Origin: an uncultured Pseudomonadota bacterium
Lineage (GTDB): Bacteria; Myxococcota_A; UBA796; SXON01
Reading direction: 5' to 3'
NCBI GenBank assembly: GCA_903900265.1
Contig: CAIUMM010000200.1
Coordinates: 1 to 56,686, forward strand
Length of the DNA: 56,686 nt
In this document: positions 1 to 11,404 of the stretch, piece by piece
Layout of the letters: each line of letters starts with the position of its first letter
How positions within the stretch are numbered: position 1 is the first letter of the stretch
Notes under the pieces: model-generated
Databases searched by the model: none
Seen by the model: the letters and a program-made list of their open reading frames with translations, nothing else
Told to the model about the DNA's origin: nothing
Made by a program: the position numbers and the translations under genes

Positions 1-751
1 GTGGGGCATCGCCTCGGCCACGCTGTCCATCGCGCTGATCGAAGCCGACTCTGCCGCTGAAAAGGCAGGCTTGCTCGTTGGAGACCACATCCTGCAGGTC
101 AACGACGCGGTCGTCGCCTCCTGGTACGATGTGGTGCGCAACGTCACCAAGTCCGGCAGCGGGGAGGGGGCGGACACCACGCCCACTGCGATGACCGTCA
201 CCGTCCGACGGGAAGGCGTGGTCCGCACGCTCACGATGACGCCCGACGTGGTCACCGACAGCGACGAGTACGGCCGCTACCACACACGCGCGCGGATCGG
301 CGTAGGCGGCGGCGGCGTCATGGTTCCTGCGCCCTACATCCCGCGCTCCTACCCGCTCACCCGCGCGTTCACCCGCGCGTGCAACCAGACCTGGCGGGTC
401 TCGGTCTACATCGTCGACACGCTCTCCAAGCTGGTCGTCGCCAAGGTGGACCCCACCAAGACGCTCGGCGGGCCGGTGGCGATCTTCCAGCAGATGAAGC
501 AGGCCGCGGACCAAGGCACCTTCGAGCTCTTCCGCCAGATCGGCCTGCTGTCGATCAGCCTCGGCATCATCAACCTCGTGCCGATCCCGGTGCTCGATGG
601 TGGCCAGATCTTCATGTACACCGCCGAGTGGCTGCGGGGGCGGCCGCTCCCGCTGCGGGTTCGGGAGCGCGCGCAGCAGGCGGGCGTGATCTTCGTCGTG
701 TTGTTGATGCTGGCGGTCTCCTTGAAAGACATCGTCAAGCTGTGGGGCTGA
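1..751 (+). CDS. rseP: RseP-type site-2 zinc metalloprotease, C-terminal part
   Basis: Partial gene, cut by the left edge and read in the frame that begins at base 2. What remains is a PDZ domain (roughly the first 80 residues) and the membrane-embedded end of an M50 intramembrane protease. The motif LVPIPVLDGGQ near base 580 carries the conserved LDG aspartate that completes the zinc site, and a last hydrophobic helix follows before the stop. Family members cut membrane anchors such as anti-sigma factors (RseA) inside the inner membrane during envelope stress. The HExxH half of the active site must lie upstream of the window. tsaB follows after 5 bp, so the two are probably co-transcribed. 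Confidence 0.9.
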   Translation, partial: WGIASATLSIALIEADSAAEKAGLLVGDHILQVNDAVVASWYDVVRNVTKSGSGEGADTTPTAMTVTVRREGVVRTLTMTPDVVTDSDEYGRYHTRARIGVGGGGVMVPAPYIPRSYPLTRAFTRACNQTWRVSVYIVDTLSKLVVAKVDPTKTLGGPVAIFQQMKQAADQGTFELFRQIGLLSISLGIINLVPIPVLDGGQIFMYTAEWLRGRPLPLRVRERAQQAGVIFVVLLMLAVSLKDIVKLWG

Positions 752-756
752 GCGCG

Positions 757-1413
757 GTGGACGCGAGCGCGCCGCGGGCGGCGATCGTGCTCGACACCGC
801 GGGCCCGGTGATCGGGCTCGCGGCTTTTGAGCACGGAGTCTGCGTCTGGTCGGCGCAGGAGCGCATCGTGCAGGGCGCCGACGGGTGGCTGCTCCCGGCG
901 ATCGCTGCGGCCTGCGAGCGCCTCGGGGGCCTGCTCCCGGAGGACCGCCTGATCGTCGGCGTCGGTCCTGGGGCGTTCACCGGGGTGCGCGTGGGCGTCG
1001 CCGCGGTGCTGGGGCTCGCTGAGTCCGTCGGGTGCCGCGTGATTCCGGTCTCTTCGTTGGCGTTGCGCGCGGCGGCTTTTCCCGGACACGCGCGGGTGGT
1101 CGTTGCCTTGGATGCCCGAAAAGATAAGGTCTATGTCGGCGAGTTCGACACCCGAGGCTCGATCCCTATGCCGCTGGTGGAGGAGCGCGACGTGCTGCCC
1201 GACGCCGCTTTTCTCGGGATGGGGGTGGTGACCGGCGAGGGCGCCTGCGTGTATAGGGAGCGCCTCGGGGCGTTGGAGCTGGGCGCCGACGCCGACGCGT
1301 GCGCGATGGCCGCGGCGGGCTGCTTCCTCGGCGGCGTGGCCCTCGATCCCGCGGCGGTTCAGCTCGCGTACCTGCGGGGCGAGGACCAGGTGGTCACGCT
1401 CAAGAAACGCTGA
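757..1413 (+). CDS. tsaB: tRNA t6A biosynthesis protein TsaB
   Basis: Encodes about 218 residues, the usual TsaB length. TsaB is an inactive TsaD paralogue that scaffolds the TsaBDE complex, which places threonylcarbamoyl on A37 of ANN-decoding tRNAs. The ASKHA-type start (IVLDTAGPVIGLAAF), the motif GVGPGAFTGVRVG near residues 68-80 and the downstream VVALDARKDKVYVGEF are typical. The chosen start is GTG at 757, just after the rseP stop; an in-frame GTG at 742 that overlaps rseP is also possible. The frame is open further upstream, but that part only shadows rseP. Confidence 0.9.
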   Translation: MDASAPRAAIVLDTAGPVIGLAAFEHGVCVWSAQERIVQGADGWLLPAIAAACERLGGLLPEDRLIVGVGPGAFTGVRVGVAAVLGLAESVGCRVIPVSSLALRAAAFPGHARVVVALDARKDKVYVGEFDTRGSIPMPLVEERDVLPDAAFLGMGVVTGEGACVYRERLGALELGADADACAMAAAGCFLGGVALDPAAVQLAYLRGEDQVVTLKKR

Positions 1414-1420
1414 GCAGGCC

Positions 1421-3382
1421 ATGACCCGTTGTCCGTGGATTTGGATGCTTGCAGGTTCACTTCCGATGGCGATGACCTGGGGTTGCAGTACACCGTTCGG
1501 TGCGGGATTTCCTACGGTGTCAGCGGTATGGGCGGAGACCCTCGCGCGCTTCGACCGCGACGGGGACCACGTCATCAGCCGGGAAGAGTACGCGTGGTTC
1601 GCAGAAAATACGCCCCAGAAAGCCGGTGAGTTCGACGCCGTGAACACCGACGGAGGTCCGGGCATCGACGCAGCGGAGCTGGGCGCGTTCCTCGCGAACA
1701 CCCGCTACCGCGAGGATCGCGACCTTCACGTCGACGGGCGCACCCGCCGGGCCTCCAAGACGCGCGCGCCGGGCAGCAGCGGGGGCTGGGAAGCGGCGCT
1801 CGCCGCGGTGCACCCCCGCAAGCCCAGTCGCCCCGGCCCGCCCAACATCGTGCTGATCTCGATGGACACCACGCGCGCCGATCGCCTCTCCACCTACGGG
1901 TACAAGCGCGACACGTCGCCGAACCTCGATCGCCTCGCTGCTCGCGGCGCGACCTTCGAGTCTGGCTTCAACGCCTCCAACGAGTCGATCTTCTCGCACG
2001 CCGCGCTGCTCGCCGGGCGCTACGCCTCCGAGATCGAGGTTTTTGACTACCGCGACTATGTGATCCCCTCCAACGCCGAGATGGTGCAGGAGGTGCTCCA
2101 GAACTACGGGTACGAGACCGCCGCGTTTGTCGCGGGCGGGCACGTCTCTGCGGACTTCGGCACCGATCAGGGCTGGGACACGTTTCATTCCGAGCCTGGC
2201 TTCTCGACCTTCTGGAGCACGGCGCCGCGCGCGCTGCGCTGGCTGGACGAGCGCGACGGCACCAAGCCGTGGATGGTCTTTCTGCACGGCTACGACGCGC
2301 ATCGCCCGTGGAGCACGCCCGGGCCGTTCCATCACCTGTACGGTGGGCCGCAGCCCTCGCCGCTCGCGGAGATGTTGTCGTTGAAAGCTGGACAGTCTGA
2401 CCGGCTGTTCGACCACACGTGGTACCCGGATCTTCAGGCCACGCAGTTCCGTCATCCCGGTGGAACCTTCATTTTGTCCCCCGCCAGCTACCGGGTCGCC
2501 GCGGCGTACTCCGCGCAAAACCACAAGGGGGTCGCGGTGTCCGACGCGGATCTGGATCACATCCAGGCGCACTACGACGCCTCGATCGCGACCATGGACA
2601 TGCAGCTCGGGCTGTTCTTCGCGCTCGCGGGCGGTGCCGGCTACCTCGACCATACGCTGATCATCATCGTCAGCGACCACGGCGAAGACATGATGGATCA
2701 TGGCTTCTTGAACCATCGAACCGGCCTTTATGACTCCTGCGTGCACGTCCCGGTGATCCTCGCGGGGGAAGGCGTGCCGGCGGGTCGGCGTGAAGCGGGC
2801 TTGGTCGACGCTTTTGACGTCGCCGCAACCGTGCTCGACGCCGCCGATGCGATGCCGCCCGTAGGCATGCGTGGCACCTCCTTGCTGGAGCGGCTCGCGG
2901 GGGGCGTGCCTGCCACCGAGACCTTGTACTTTGAAGGCGTGATGGACATGCTCGCGGCGCGCACGCTCACCTCGAAGCTGATCGCGAACGACGTGCACAT
3001 CGCCGACCCCGCGATGATCGATACGCTCGCCGGCTGGCCGATCAACGACGAGCACTTCGAGCTCTACGATCTCGCCGCGGACCCGCGCGAGCAGCACAAC
3101 CTGCTGCACACCCCGGACCACGCCTCGCCCCCCGCCGCAGCCGTGAAGGTCGCTGAGGGGTTGCGCGCCCAGTTGGTCGCGTGGCGCCGCTCGCTTCATG
3201 CCCCGGTCGCGCATGCGCCCAACGCCCAGCCTTCCGCCGAGGCCATCAAGCAGATGCAGCTGCACGGCTACTGGGAGATGGACGACGCGGCCGACGCTCC
3301 GGCGGCAGGCAGCTCGTCGGCAGGCAGCTCGTCTGCGGGCAGTCCGTCGGCGGGCAATTCCGGGGCAGCGCCGAAGCCGTAG
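1421..3382 (+). CDS. Sulfatase/alkaline-phosphatase-fold lipoprotein with EF-hand pair
   Basis: 653 residues. A short hydrophobic start runs into a possible lipobox (TWGC, Cys22). Two EF-hand-like loops follow, near residues 45-56 (DRDGD...E) and 75-86. The sulfatase-fold domain starts at residue 141 with PNIVLISMDTTRADRL and contains the metal-binding VSDHGEDMMDHG later on. The site where sulfatases carry C/S-x-P-x-R reads S189-I-F-S-H, so the proline and arginine are missing; the protein may be a phosphodiesterase or phosphotransferase rather than a true sulfatase. The tail is Ala/Gly/Ser-rich. It follows tsaB by 7 bp and meets the MopE-repeat gene tail to tail. Fold confident, substrate unknown. 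Confidence 0.85.
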   Translation: MTRCPWIWMLAGSLPMAMTWGCSTPFGAGFPTVSAVWAETLARFDRDGDHVISREEYAWFAENTPQKAGEFDAVNTDGGPGIDAAELGAFLANTRYREDRDLHVDGRTRRASKTRAPGSSGGWEAALAAVHPRKPSRPGPPNIVLISMDTTRADRLSTYGYKRDTSPNLDRLAARGATFESGFNASNESIFSHAALLAGRYASEIEVFDYRDYVIPSNAEMVQEVLQNYGYETAAFVAGGHVSADFGTDQGWDTFHSEPGFSTFWSTAPRALRWLDERDGTKPWMVFLHGYDAHRPWSTPGPFHHLYGGPQPSPLAEMLSLKAGQSDRLFDHTWYPDLQATQFRHPGGTFILSPASYRVAAAYSAQNHKGVAVSDADLDHIQAHYDASIATMDMQLGLFFALAGGAGYLDHTLIIIVSDHGEDMMDHGFLNHRTGLYDSCVHVPVILAGEGVPAGRREAGLVDAFDVAATVLDAADAMPPVGMRGTSLLERLAGGVPATETLYFEGVMDMLAARTLTSKLIANDVHIADPAMIDTLAGWPINDEHFELYDLAADPREQHNLLHTPDHASPPAAAVKVAEGLRAQLVAWRRSLHAPVAHAPNAQPSAEAIKQMQLHGYWEMDDAADAPAAGSSSAGSSSAGSPSAGNSGAAPKP

Positions 3383-3391
3383 CCGTCGGTC

Positions 3392-5644
<2,253 letters not shown>

Positions 5645-5725
5645 CGAAGCTCCGTTGCCGGTGCAGACGGCAAGTTCGGATGGGTCTATCCGGTTTTCAG
5701 GAACTTGGCCTTTGGCGATCCCGCG

Positions 5726-6736
5726 CTACAACCCGAGGTACGCGCCGAGACGCAGCCCGGCTGCAGGGGTGGGGGAGAGCGGATCCTTCGGGCCGGTGAG
5801 CCAGCATCCCCCGATGGTGACGCCGAGCGCCGCGCGGGTCTGGCCGCGCCACTCGAGGGCGAGCTGCGCGGCGGGGCCCGCGCCCCAAAGCAAAAGGGAC
5901 ACGTTGCTCTCCCCCAACAAGTCGGCTTCGACGCCTAAGGTCGGCAATAACACCACCTCGCGGCCGATGGGCACGGGGAGCGCAGCGGTGAGCCCGGCGC
6001 TCCCGGCCAGCCACGCGGTTGTGGGCTGTGCCTCGGCGGTCAGGCGCGCTTGTGGGCCCCACCGCACGACCCCGCCCATCCGGATCGGGCCTGTCGGCCC
6101 GCTCAACCCCAGCGTGACCCCGACGGTAGGTGAAAACTCCTGCACGCGCTCGCCGACCAGCAGCAGCCCGGCGCTGCCGATGTCCACGCGCAGTCGCTGG
6201 GTCTGGCCTTCGGTCTCGGCTACCGACGTGGTAGCTCCCGCGACGATCACCACGGGGGCGCCGTCGACGCGCCACTCTCCAGCGGGAAGCGGGATGCGCT
6301 CGGGTAGCGATGCTTGGGCCTGCAGCCGCAGCAGGAGCGCCGCGGCGATGCGCTTTTGCTCAGGGTCGAACACCGGTGCTGCGGGCTCGATGGCGATGTG
6401 CTTGGGTGCCTTGGCGCGGTTGAGGTCGACCCAGCCCCAGCTCGCGGCGACCGCGTCGTGTCGGGCTTGCCAGCCGGCGTGGGCGTCGTCGTTGAGCGCG
6501 AGATCGGCGGCTTGCTGGCTCCAGACCAGCACCCGATCGATGTCGCCGACCTCCCAGGCCGCGTCGACCCCGATGGCGTAGAGCTCCAGCGCGTCCGCGG
6601 TGGTGGGATCCGCGAGCCCGGCGTTCACTTCGGCGAGGGCCTCGTCAAAATAGCGCCGCTTCAAGAAGATGCGGGCTTGATCGGCGTGCACCGACCCCGC
6701 GAGGGCGTGCGAAATCCAGAGCGAGACCAACATCAT
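5726..6736 (-). CDS. Secreted TPR-like protein with probable beta-barrel-like C-terminus
   Basis: 336 residues, family not recognised. It has an N-terminal signal peptide (ends near ISHALAGS) and a helical first third resembling TPR repeats (ARIFLKRRYFDEALAEVNAGL, ALELYAIGVDAAWEVGD). The second half has alternating short hydrophobic strands with glycines (for example SPTVGVTLGLSGPTGPIRMGG and a final AGLRLGAYLGL) and ends in a hydrophobic residue, as outer-membrane barrels often do. Its ATG overlaps the stop of the ABC fusion gene in an ATGA, so it is translated with the importer and may help it at the outer membrane or periplasm. That role is inference. Confidence 0.7.
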   Translation of the reverse strand: MMLVSLWISHALAGSVHADQARIFLKRRYFDEALAEVNAGLADPTTADALELYAIGVDAAWEVGDIDRVLVWSQQAADLALNDDAHAGWQARHDAVAASWGWVDLNRAKAPKHIAIEPAAPVFDPEQKRIAAALLLRLQAQASLPERIPLPAGEWRVDGAPVVIVAGATTSVAETEGQTQRLRVDIGSAGLLLVGERVQEFSPTVGVTLGLSGPTGPIRMGGVVRWGPQARLTAEAQPTTAWLAGSAGLTAALPVPIGREVVLLPTLGVEADLLGESNVSLLLWGAGPAAQLALEWRGQTRAALGVTIGGCWLTGPKDPLSPTPAAGLRLGAYLGL

Positions 6737-8862
6737 CCAGCATCCAGCAGGTCACGGGTGAACGGGTGGCGCGCAGCGTCTGCGGCGTCCGAAGGCGCAA
6801 ATGCGTCAACGCACGCGCCTTCGTGCAGCACATATACCCGATGGCACAGCGGCAGCACCTGCGTCAGATCGTGGCTGGCGACCAGAATTCCGCCTTCCGC
6901 GCCGACGATGGCGCGGAGCAGCGTGAGGGCTTCGGCGGCGCGTGCGGCGTCGAGCCCCGCGGTGGGCTCGTCGGCGAGCACCACGCGGGCGCCGGTCAGC
7001 CAGATCTGCGCGAGCGAAGCGCGGCGTTGCTCCCCGCCCGACAGCTCGCTCGCCAGGGCCTTGGCGCGGTGCACGAGGTCCACCTTTCGCAGCGCTTCGT
7101 CCACGGTTCTACCGACGGTGTCGCGCTCTCTCCCGAGCCGCTCGGAGATCGCGAGCAGCCGGTGCAGCGGGAGCGTCGGATCCAGGGAGGTGCCCGGATC
7201 TTGCCAGAGCATTTGAGTGCGCCGGGACGGTTCTCCTCGCGGATCCGCGCCCAGCAGGGTGAGCGTGCCGTTCGATGCGCACAGCCCGTTCAACGCGCGC
7301 AGCAGGCTTGTTTTCCCGCTGCCGCTCTCCCCGACCAAACACACGGTCTCACCGGCGTGCACGTGCAGATCGATGCCGCGCAGCAGGGGGGCGCCGCGCC
7401 CGGTTCGGCGGGGGCTGCGCGTCAAGCCGGGCCACACGCACAGCCCGGACGCTGCGAGCAGCGGCGTAGTCGAAGTCAGATCGAGCGGGCTGGGGGCGCG
7501 GGGGCTGGGCGCGAGCGGGGCGGGCGCTCCCGGCGGGGTCTCGGAGGAGCCCACCGGCACGATCCGATCCGCGAAGCCGGGGAGCAGGCGTTGGTCGTGG
7601 GTGACGAAGAGCACGGCGGGACCGGCCTCGCTCCGGGTCAACGCGCGCAGCGCCCGGGTGAGCGAGCGGCGCGCGCGGGGGTCCAGCCCGGTCGTCGGCT
7701 CGTCGGCGAGCAACAGCGCGGGCGGCGGGGCTCCCCGGGGGGCTACGGCGACGAGCAGCGCGGCGCGTTGGGCTTCTCCTCCCGACAGCGCGTGCGGAAA
7801 CGCGTCCAGCCGCGCCGCAGGAAATCCCGACAGCTTCAGCGCCTCCGGGCCCGCGTCCGCTTGGGCGCGCACGGTGCGCAGAGGATCGAGGCTGGCGCGC
7901 GCGTCTTGAGCCACCCAAGCGAGGCGCGGGCGGGTGATCCGGCCGCTCGCGGTCAGCGCCGCGGGCACGATCCCGGCGATAGCGCGCAAGATCAGCGATT
8001 TTCCGGCGCCGCTGGGTCCGATCAGCGCGACCACCTCGCCGGGATGCGCGTGCAGCGCGTCGAGGTGCGCGAGCCTGCGTCCGTCTGCGGTGCGCACGGC
8101 GTTGCGCACTTCGATGTTCGTCGCGGCCAGATCGCCGTCGTGCAACTCTTGGGGTGCTCGCCGCTCGTGGAGCCCAGGCACCGCTCGCACCGCAGGCCCC
8201 TGAGCTGCCCGCCAAAGCAGCGCGCTCACCCCGACGATGGCGACGACGGGCGCGATCACGGGCAGCGAGGCTGCGCCCGCGCCGTCCCCGGAGCGCATCG
8301 CCATCGCGAGCATGTTGCCCCAGGAGGCCTCGGGCTCGGCGACTCCGGCGCTCCCGAGGTACGACAGCGCGCTCTCCATCGCGAGGAATCCGGCGAGCAC
8401 GCGGGCGGCTTGCATCCGCAGCACATCGCGGGCGTTGTTCCACACCAGATGCACCGCCACCGCGCGCCACGTCGGCACGCCGTGCGCGACCAGCGCGAGC
8501 AGGCGATCTTCGCGGCGGAGCGCGTCGACGCGGTGGAAGATCGCCATCCCTACGCCGGGAGCACAGGCCAGTCCCCACGCGAGGCCCAGCGGCGCCGCGC
8601 CTTGTCCGATCTCCAGCCCAAGCACCAGCACCAGCGGGATCGCGGGGATCGCCGCGACGGACGTCGCCGCCGCGCGGATCGCCTGTCCGATGCGGCCCCC
8701 ACGGGCACCGGCGACCGCGCCGAGGCTGACGCCGGTCGTGAACGCCACCGCGATCGCGATGCCGCCGCCGAGCAACAGCGGCTTTGCTGCCGCGATGAGG
8801 CGAAGCGCGACGTCACGACCTACGGCGTCGGTCCCGAGCGGGTGCAGGCTCAGCGGGTTCAT
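6733..8862 (-). CDS. Peptide-type ABC importer: DppC permease fused to two ATPases
   Basis: 709 residues holding three modules normally encoded by separate genes. Residues 1-215 are a DppC/OppC-like permease with the LGTDAVGRDV start and an EAA-type loop near 126-145. ATPase 1 has Walker A GPSGAGKS (282-289), signature LSGGE (359-363) and Walker B LLLADEPT (383-390). ATPase 2 has Walker A GESGSGKT (511-518), LSGGEQRR (607-614) and LADEPTAGLD. All catalytic motifs are intact, so it should drive uptake of oligopeptides or similar solutes across the inner membrane with the upstream permease and binding protein. The start is the ATG at 8862, which overlaps the permease stop (ATGA); the frame is open further upstream, but that lies inside the permease gene. 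Confidence 0.9.
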   Translation of the reverse strand: MNPLSLHPLGTDAVGRDVALRLIAAAKPLLLGGGIAIAVAFTTGVSLGAVAGARGGRIGQAIRAAATSVAAIPAIPLVLVLGLEIGQGAAPLGLAWGLACAPGVGMAIFHRVDALRREDRLLALVAHGVPTWRAVAVHLVWNNARDVLRMQAARVLAGFLAMESALSYLGSAGVAEPEASWGNMLAMAMRSGDGAGAASLPVIAPVVAIVGVSALLWRAAQGPAVRAVPGLHERRAPQELHDGDLAATNIEVRNAVRTADGRRLAHLDALHAHPGEVVALIGPSGAGKSLILRAIAGIVPAALTASGRITRPRLAWVAQDARASLDPLRTVRAQADAGPEALKLSGFPAARLDAFPHALSGGEAQRAALLVAVAPRGAPPPALLLADEPTTGLDPRARRSLTRALRALTRSEAGPAVLFVTHDQRLLPGFADRIVPVGSSETPPGAPAPLAPSPRAPSPLDLTSTTPLLAASGLCVWPGLTRSPRRTGRGAPLLRGIDLHVHAGETVCLVGESGSGKTSLLRALNGLCASNGTLTLLGADPRGEPSRRTQMLWQDPGTSLDPTLPLHRLLAISERLGRERDTVGRTVDEALRKVDLVHRAKALASELSGGEQRRASLAQIWLTGARVVLADEPTAGLDAARAAEALTLLRAIVGAEGGILVASHDLTQVLPLCHRVYVLHEGACVDAFAPSDAADAARHPFTRDLLDAG

Positions 8863-9851
8863 GCGGGGTGCCGAAGCCGGGGATCCCAAGCCCGGCGCGC
8901 CAGCTCGACCGCGACGCTGATCGCGGCGGTGCAGCCCGCCAGCGCCACGACCACGCCGGTCGCGACCGGCACGTCCCGCACCGCGACGGCGCGCCACAGC
9001 AGATCGCCGGCGCCGGGCCGGGCGCACAAGCGCTCGACGATGACGAGGCCGCCGACGAGGGGTGAAAAGACAGCGTGGGAGGCTTCAAGCAGGGGGACGA
9101 CGCGGTGTCGCCACAGCAGCTGGCGCACCGCGGAGCTTGTGTGCGCAGGGTCGGAGCCGCTGCGCGCTCGAGCTGCGAGCACGAAGCCGGCTTCGGATAG
9201 CGCCGCGTCCGCGGCTGCGAACCGTGCAGCGACCTCGCCCAACGCGCCGGATCCGATGCCTAACGCCGCGATCACGACCGCATCCCGCACCCATCCGGGC
9301 TCGGTAGGCAGCGCAAAGAACGAGGGGCGCGGCCACCAGCCACGCTGCATCCCATACCAGACGGCGGCGTTGGTCCCCTGCGTCAATCCAAGGGTCAGGA
9401 GCAGCACGGGCAACGCAGACGCCGCGGTGGCCGCTTGGAGCGCCGTCCGGCCGCGCGCCACCAACCCCACGACCACCGCCAACGTCCATGCTCCCAACAG
9501 CACCGGCGCGGACTTCACTACCGCTGCGCCCACCATCCCGGCGACGTCGGCGCCTGGCTGTACGGTCCACGAGCTGCCCCACGCCCCGGTGATCCCGTGC
9601 ACCGTGCCGGTCAGGATCCGCTCCCACACGGGCCTCCCGAGCCCCCAGTCCAACGCGAGCTGCGCGCGCAGCGCGGGGTCGGGCAGCGTGTCTACGGCGT
9701 CCCCGGGGGCGAGCGCGACGAGCACCTGCACCAGCAGCACCGCTCCCACCCAGGCCAGCGCCCCGCCGGCGACCGGAGTCAACCAGGAGGCGCGCCGTGT
9801 GGCGGTGCGCTCGGCGGCGGTGCTCACTGCATCTGCCACTCGTTCGCCCAT
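8859..9851 (-). CDS. Peptide-type ABC importer permease (DppB/OppB-like)
   Basis: About 330 residues with roughly six hydrophobic segments. The first (VAGGALAWVGAVLLVQVLV) lies near the start, and GLVIVERLCARPGAGDLLWRAV is the conserved E-x-x-F/L-x-x-P-G-x-G-x-L stretch of OppB/DppB permeases. It forms the transmembrane channel together with the permease module of the next gene. The start is unclear: ATG at 9851 is used here, but a GTG at 9827 gives a neat GTGA overlap with the stop of the binding-protein gene. It sits between the binding protein and the fused permease/ATPase gene, which fits an opp/dpp operon order. Confidence 0.85.
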   Translation of the reverse strand: MGERVADAVSTAAERTATRRASWLTPVAGGALAWVGAVLLVQVLVALAPGDAVDTLPDPALRAQLALDWGLGRPVWERILTGTVHGITGAWGSSWTVQPGADVAGMVGAAVVKSAPVLLGAWTLAVVVGLVARGRTALQAATAASALPVLLLTLGLTQGTNAAVWYGMQRGWWPRPSFFALPTEPGWVRDAVVIAALGIGSGALGEVAARFAAADAALSEAGFVLAARARSGSDPAHTSSAVRQLLWRHRVVPLLEASHAVFSPLVGGLVIVERLCARPGAGDLLWRAVAVRDVPVATGVVVALAGCTAAISVAVELARRAWDPRLRHPA

Positions 9852-11365
9852 GTGAAGAAGGCGAACGGGTGCACCGTCACGTTCTTCACGCGCGTCGACA
9901 GCGCCGCGTAGCTGTCCAGCGTCCACAAGAACACCATCGGCATGTCGTCGTGCACGCGCTGGTGCACTTGCCGAAACGTGGCCTTGCGCACCACCGGGTC
10001 AGCGGTGCTGCGCGCGGTGTCGAAGAGCTTGTCCAGCTCGGCGTCTTTCAGGCCGGTGAGGTTGCGGGAGCCCGTGGAGTAGAACTGCTCGCGGATGTCT
10101 TCGTTGCGGTCGAAGGTCCATTGCGAAAGTACGAAGTCAAAGTTCCGATCGCGCCACACCTGCTGGCGCCACTGCGGATCGTCGAGGAAGTTGATGGCGA
10201 CCTCGACGCCCTGCGCTTGCAGCTGACTTTGGAGGTTGATGGTCACCTCCTGCGCGCTCTCGAGCGAGCGATGGGCGCTCACGGTGATGCTGAGCTTCTT
10301 TCCTGCCTTGTACCAGCCGTCCGACCCGCGCTGGTACCCGGCGGCGTTGAGCAACGTCGAAGCCCCGGCGGCGTCGTGCGGCCAAGGCTTGGTGGCGTGG
10401 TTGTAGTACGGGCTGGAGGGCACGTAGGGGCCGGTGATCAGCTCGCCGGTGCCGATGGGCGCGAGCATGTCGGGCACGTCGAGCATCTGGGACACGGCCT
10501 GACGGACCTTCGGATCGTCGAAGGGCGCACGTTGAAGGTTGAAGCCGCCATACCACCAGGAGTTGGTCTGGTAGGGGTAGAGCTCCACCTTGCGGTTGCT
10601 TTGGAGCATCGCGAGGTCCCGGGGGAGCACGCGCACCAACGCATCGACGCTCTCATACAGCAGCAGCTTGGCCTGATAGTTCTTGTCCGCCACCTCTTTC
10701 AGCACGATCTGCGAGATGCCAACGTCGTCCTTGCCATCGACGCCCTTGTAGCCGGGATTGGCCGCGAAGCTGATCGAGTTGTCATCGTTGAACTTGGACA
10801 GCGACCACGGTCCGGTGCCGATCGGGTTCAGCCGAAACGGTGAGGTGCGCTTGACGGGCAGCGTCTGCACCGCCGCCGCGGGCAGGATCTTGAAGGTCAG
10901 CTTGTCTTCGGGACGAAGCTCGGGGCGTACAAAGTCGAATTCTACCGCGCTGGTGCCGCTCTCTCTCAGATCGGCGATGAACGACACGCGGGCCGCTTCC
11001 GTCGAGGCCGTAGCGGGGTCCTTCATCGCCTTGACCGTCAGCACCACGTCCCGGGCGGTGAACGGCGAGCCGTCTTGCCACGTGATGTCTTCCCGCAAGC
11101 GCACGGTCATGTGCTGCCGGTCCGCGGAGAGCTCGCCGGACTCTGCCAACTGCGGCACCGCGGCCAGCGTGTGGTCGTCGGTGTACAGCGATTGAAAGAG
11201 CAGCTCGGCGACGCGGGTCTCGGTCATCGAACTGGTGAACAGCGGGTTCACGATCGCCGGGGTTTGATCTTCGGCGTAGCGCAGCTGAGAGGCGCCGGCG
11301 GTGCCGGCTGCGAGCGCGACGGACATCGCCGCGACAACAAGAACAGGAGCGGGGGAGGATCGCAT
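9824..11365 (-). CDS. Family 5 solute-binding protein of peptide-type ABC importer
   Basis: 513 residues. A cleavable signal peptide ends near GTAGASQ with no lipobox cysteine, so the protein is probably free in the periplasm. The body matches SBP family 5 (DppA/OppA/NikA type): VAELLFQSLYTDDHTL, then LREDITWQDGSPFTARDVVLTVKAM near residues 90-115, and FDDPKVRQAVSQMLD in the middle. It should capture a peptide, nickel-chelate or similar solute and hand it to the permeases encoded just downstream. The ligand cannot be told from sequence. It lies 39 bp after the lipoprotein gene of the same strand. Confidence 0.9.
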   Translation of the reverse strand: MRSSPAPVLVVAAMSVALAAGTAGASQLRYAEDQTPAIVNPLFTSSMTETRVAELLFQSLYTDDHTLAAVPQLAESGELSADRQHMTVRLREDITWQDGSPFTARDVVLTVKAMKDPATASTEAARVSFIADLRESGTSAVEFDFVRPELRPEDKLTFKILPAAAVQTLPVKRTSPFRLNPIGTGPWSLSKFNDDNSISFAANPGYKGVDGKDDVGISQIVLKEVADKNYQAKLLLYESVDALVRVLPRDLAMLQSNRKVELYPYQTNSWWYGGFNLQRAPFDDPKVRQAVSQMLDVPDMLAPIGTGELITGPYVPSSPYYNHATKPWPHDAAGASTLLNAAGYQRGSDGWYKAGKKLSITVSAHRSLESAQEVTINLQSQLQAQGVEVAINFLDDPQWRQQVWRDRNFDFVLSQWTFDRNEDIREQFYSTGSRNLTGLKDAELDKLFDTARSTADPVVRKATFRQVHQRVHDDMPMVFLWTLDSYAALSTRVKNVTVHPFAFFTWANEWQMQ

Positions 11366-11404
11366 GGAGAGGGGCTAACCTGCGCTCTCGCCGCCCGATC
11401 GGAT

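Noticed and set aside
406..1701. 431-codon minus-strand open frame over rseP/tsaB
   Set aside because: Antisense to two well-recognised genes; no domain.
6766..9855. 1029-codon plus-strand open frame
   Set aside because: Antisense shadow of the ABC fusion and permease genes; Arg/Gln/Gly-rich with no domain.
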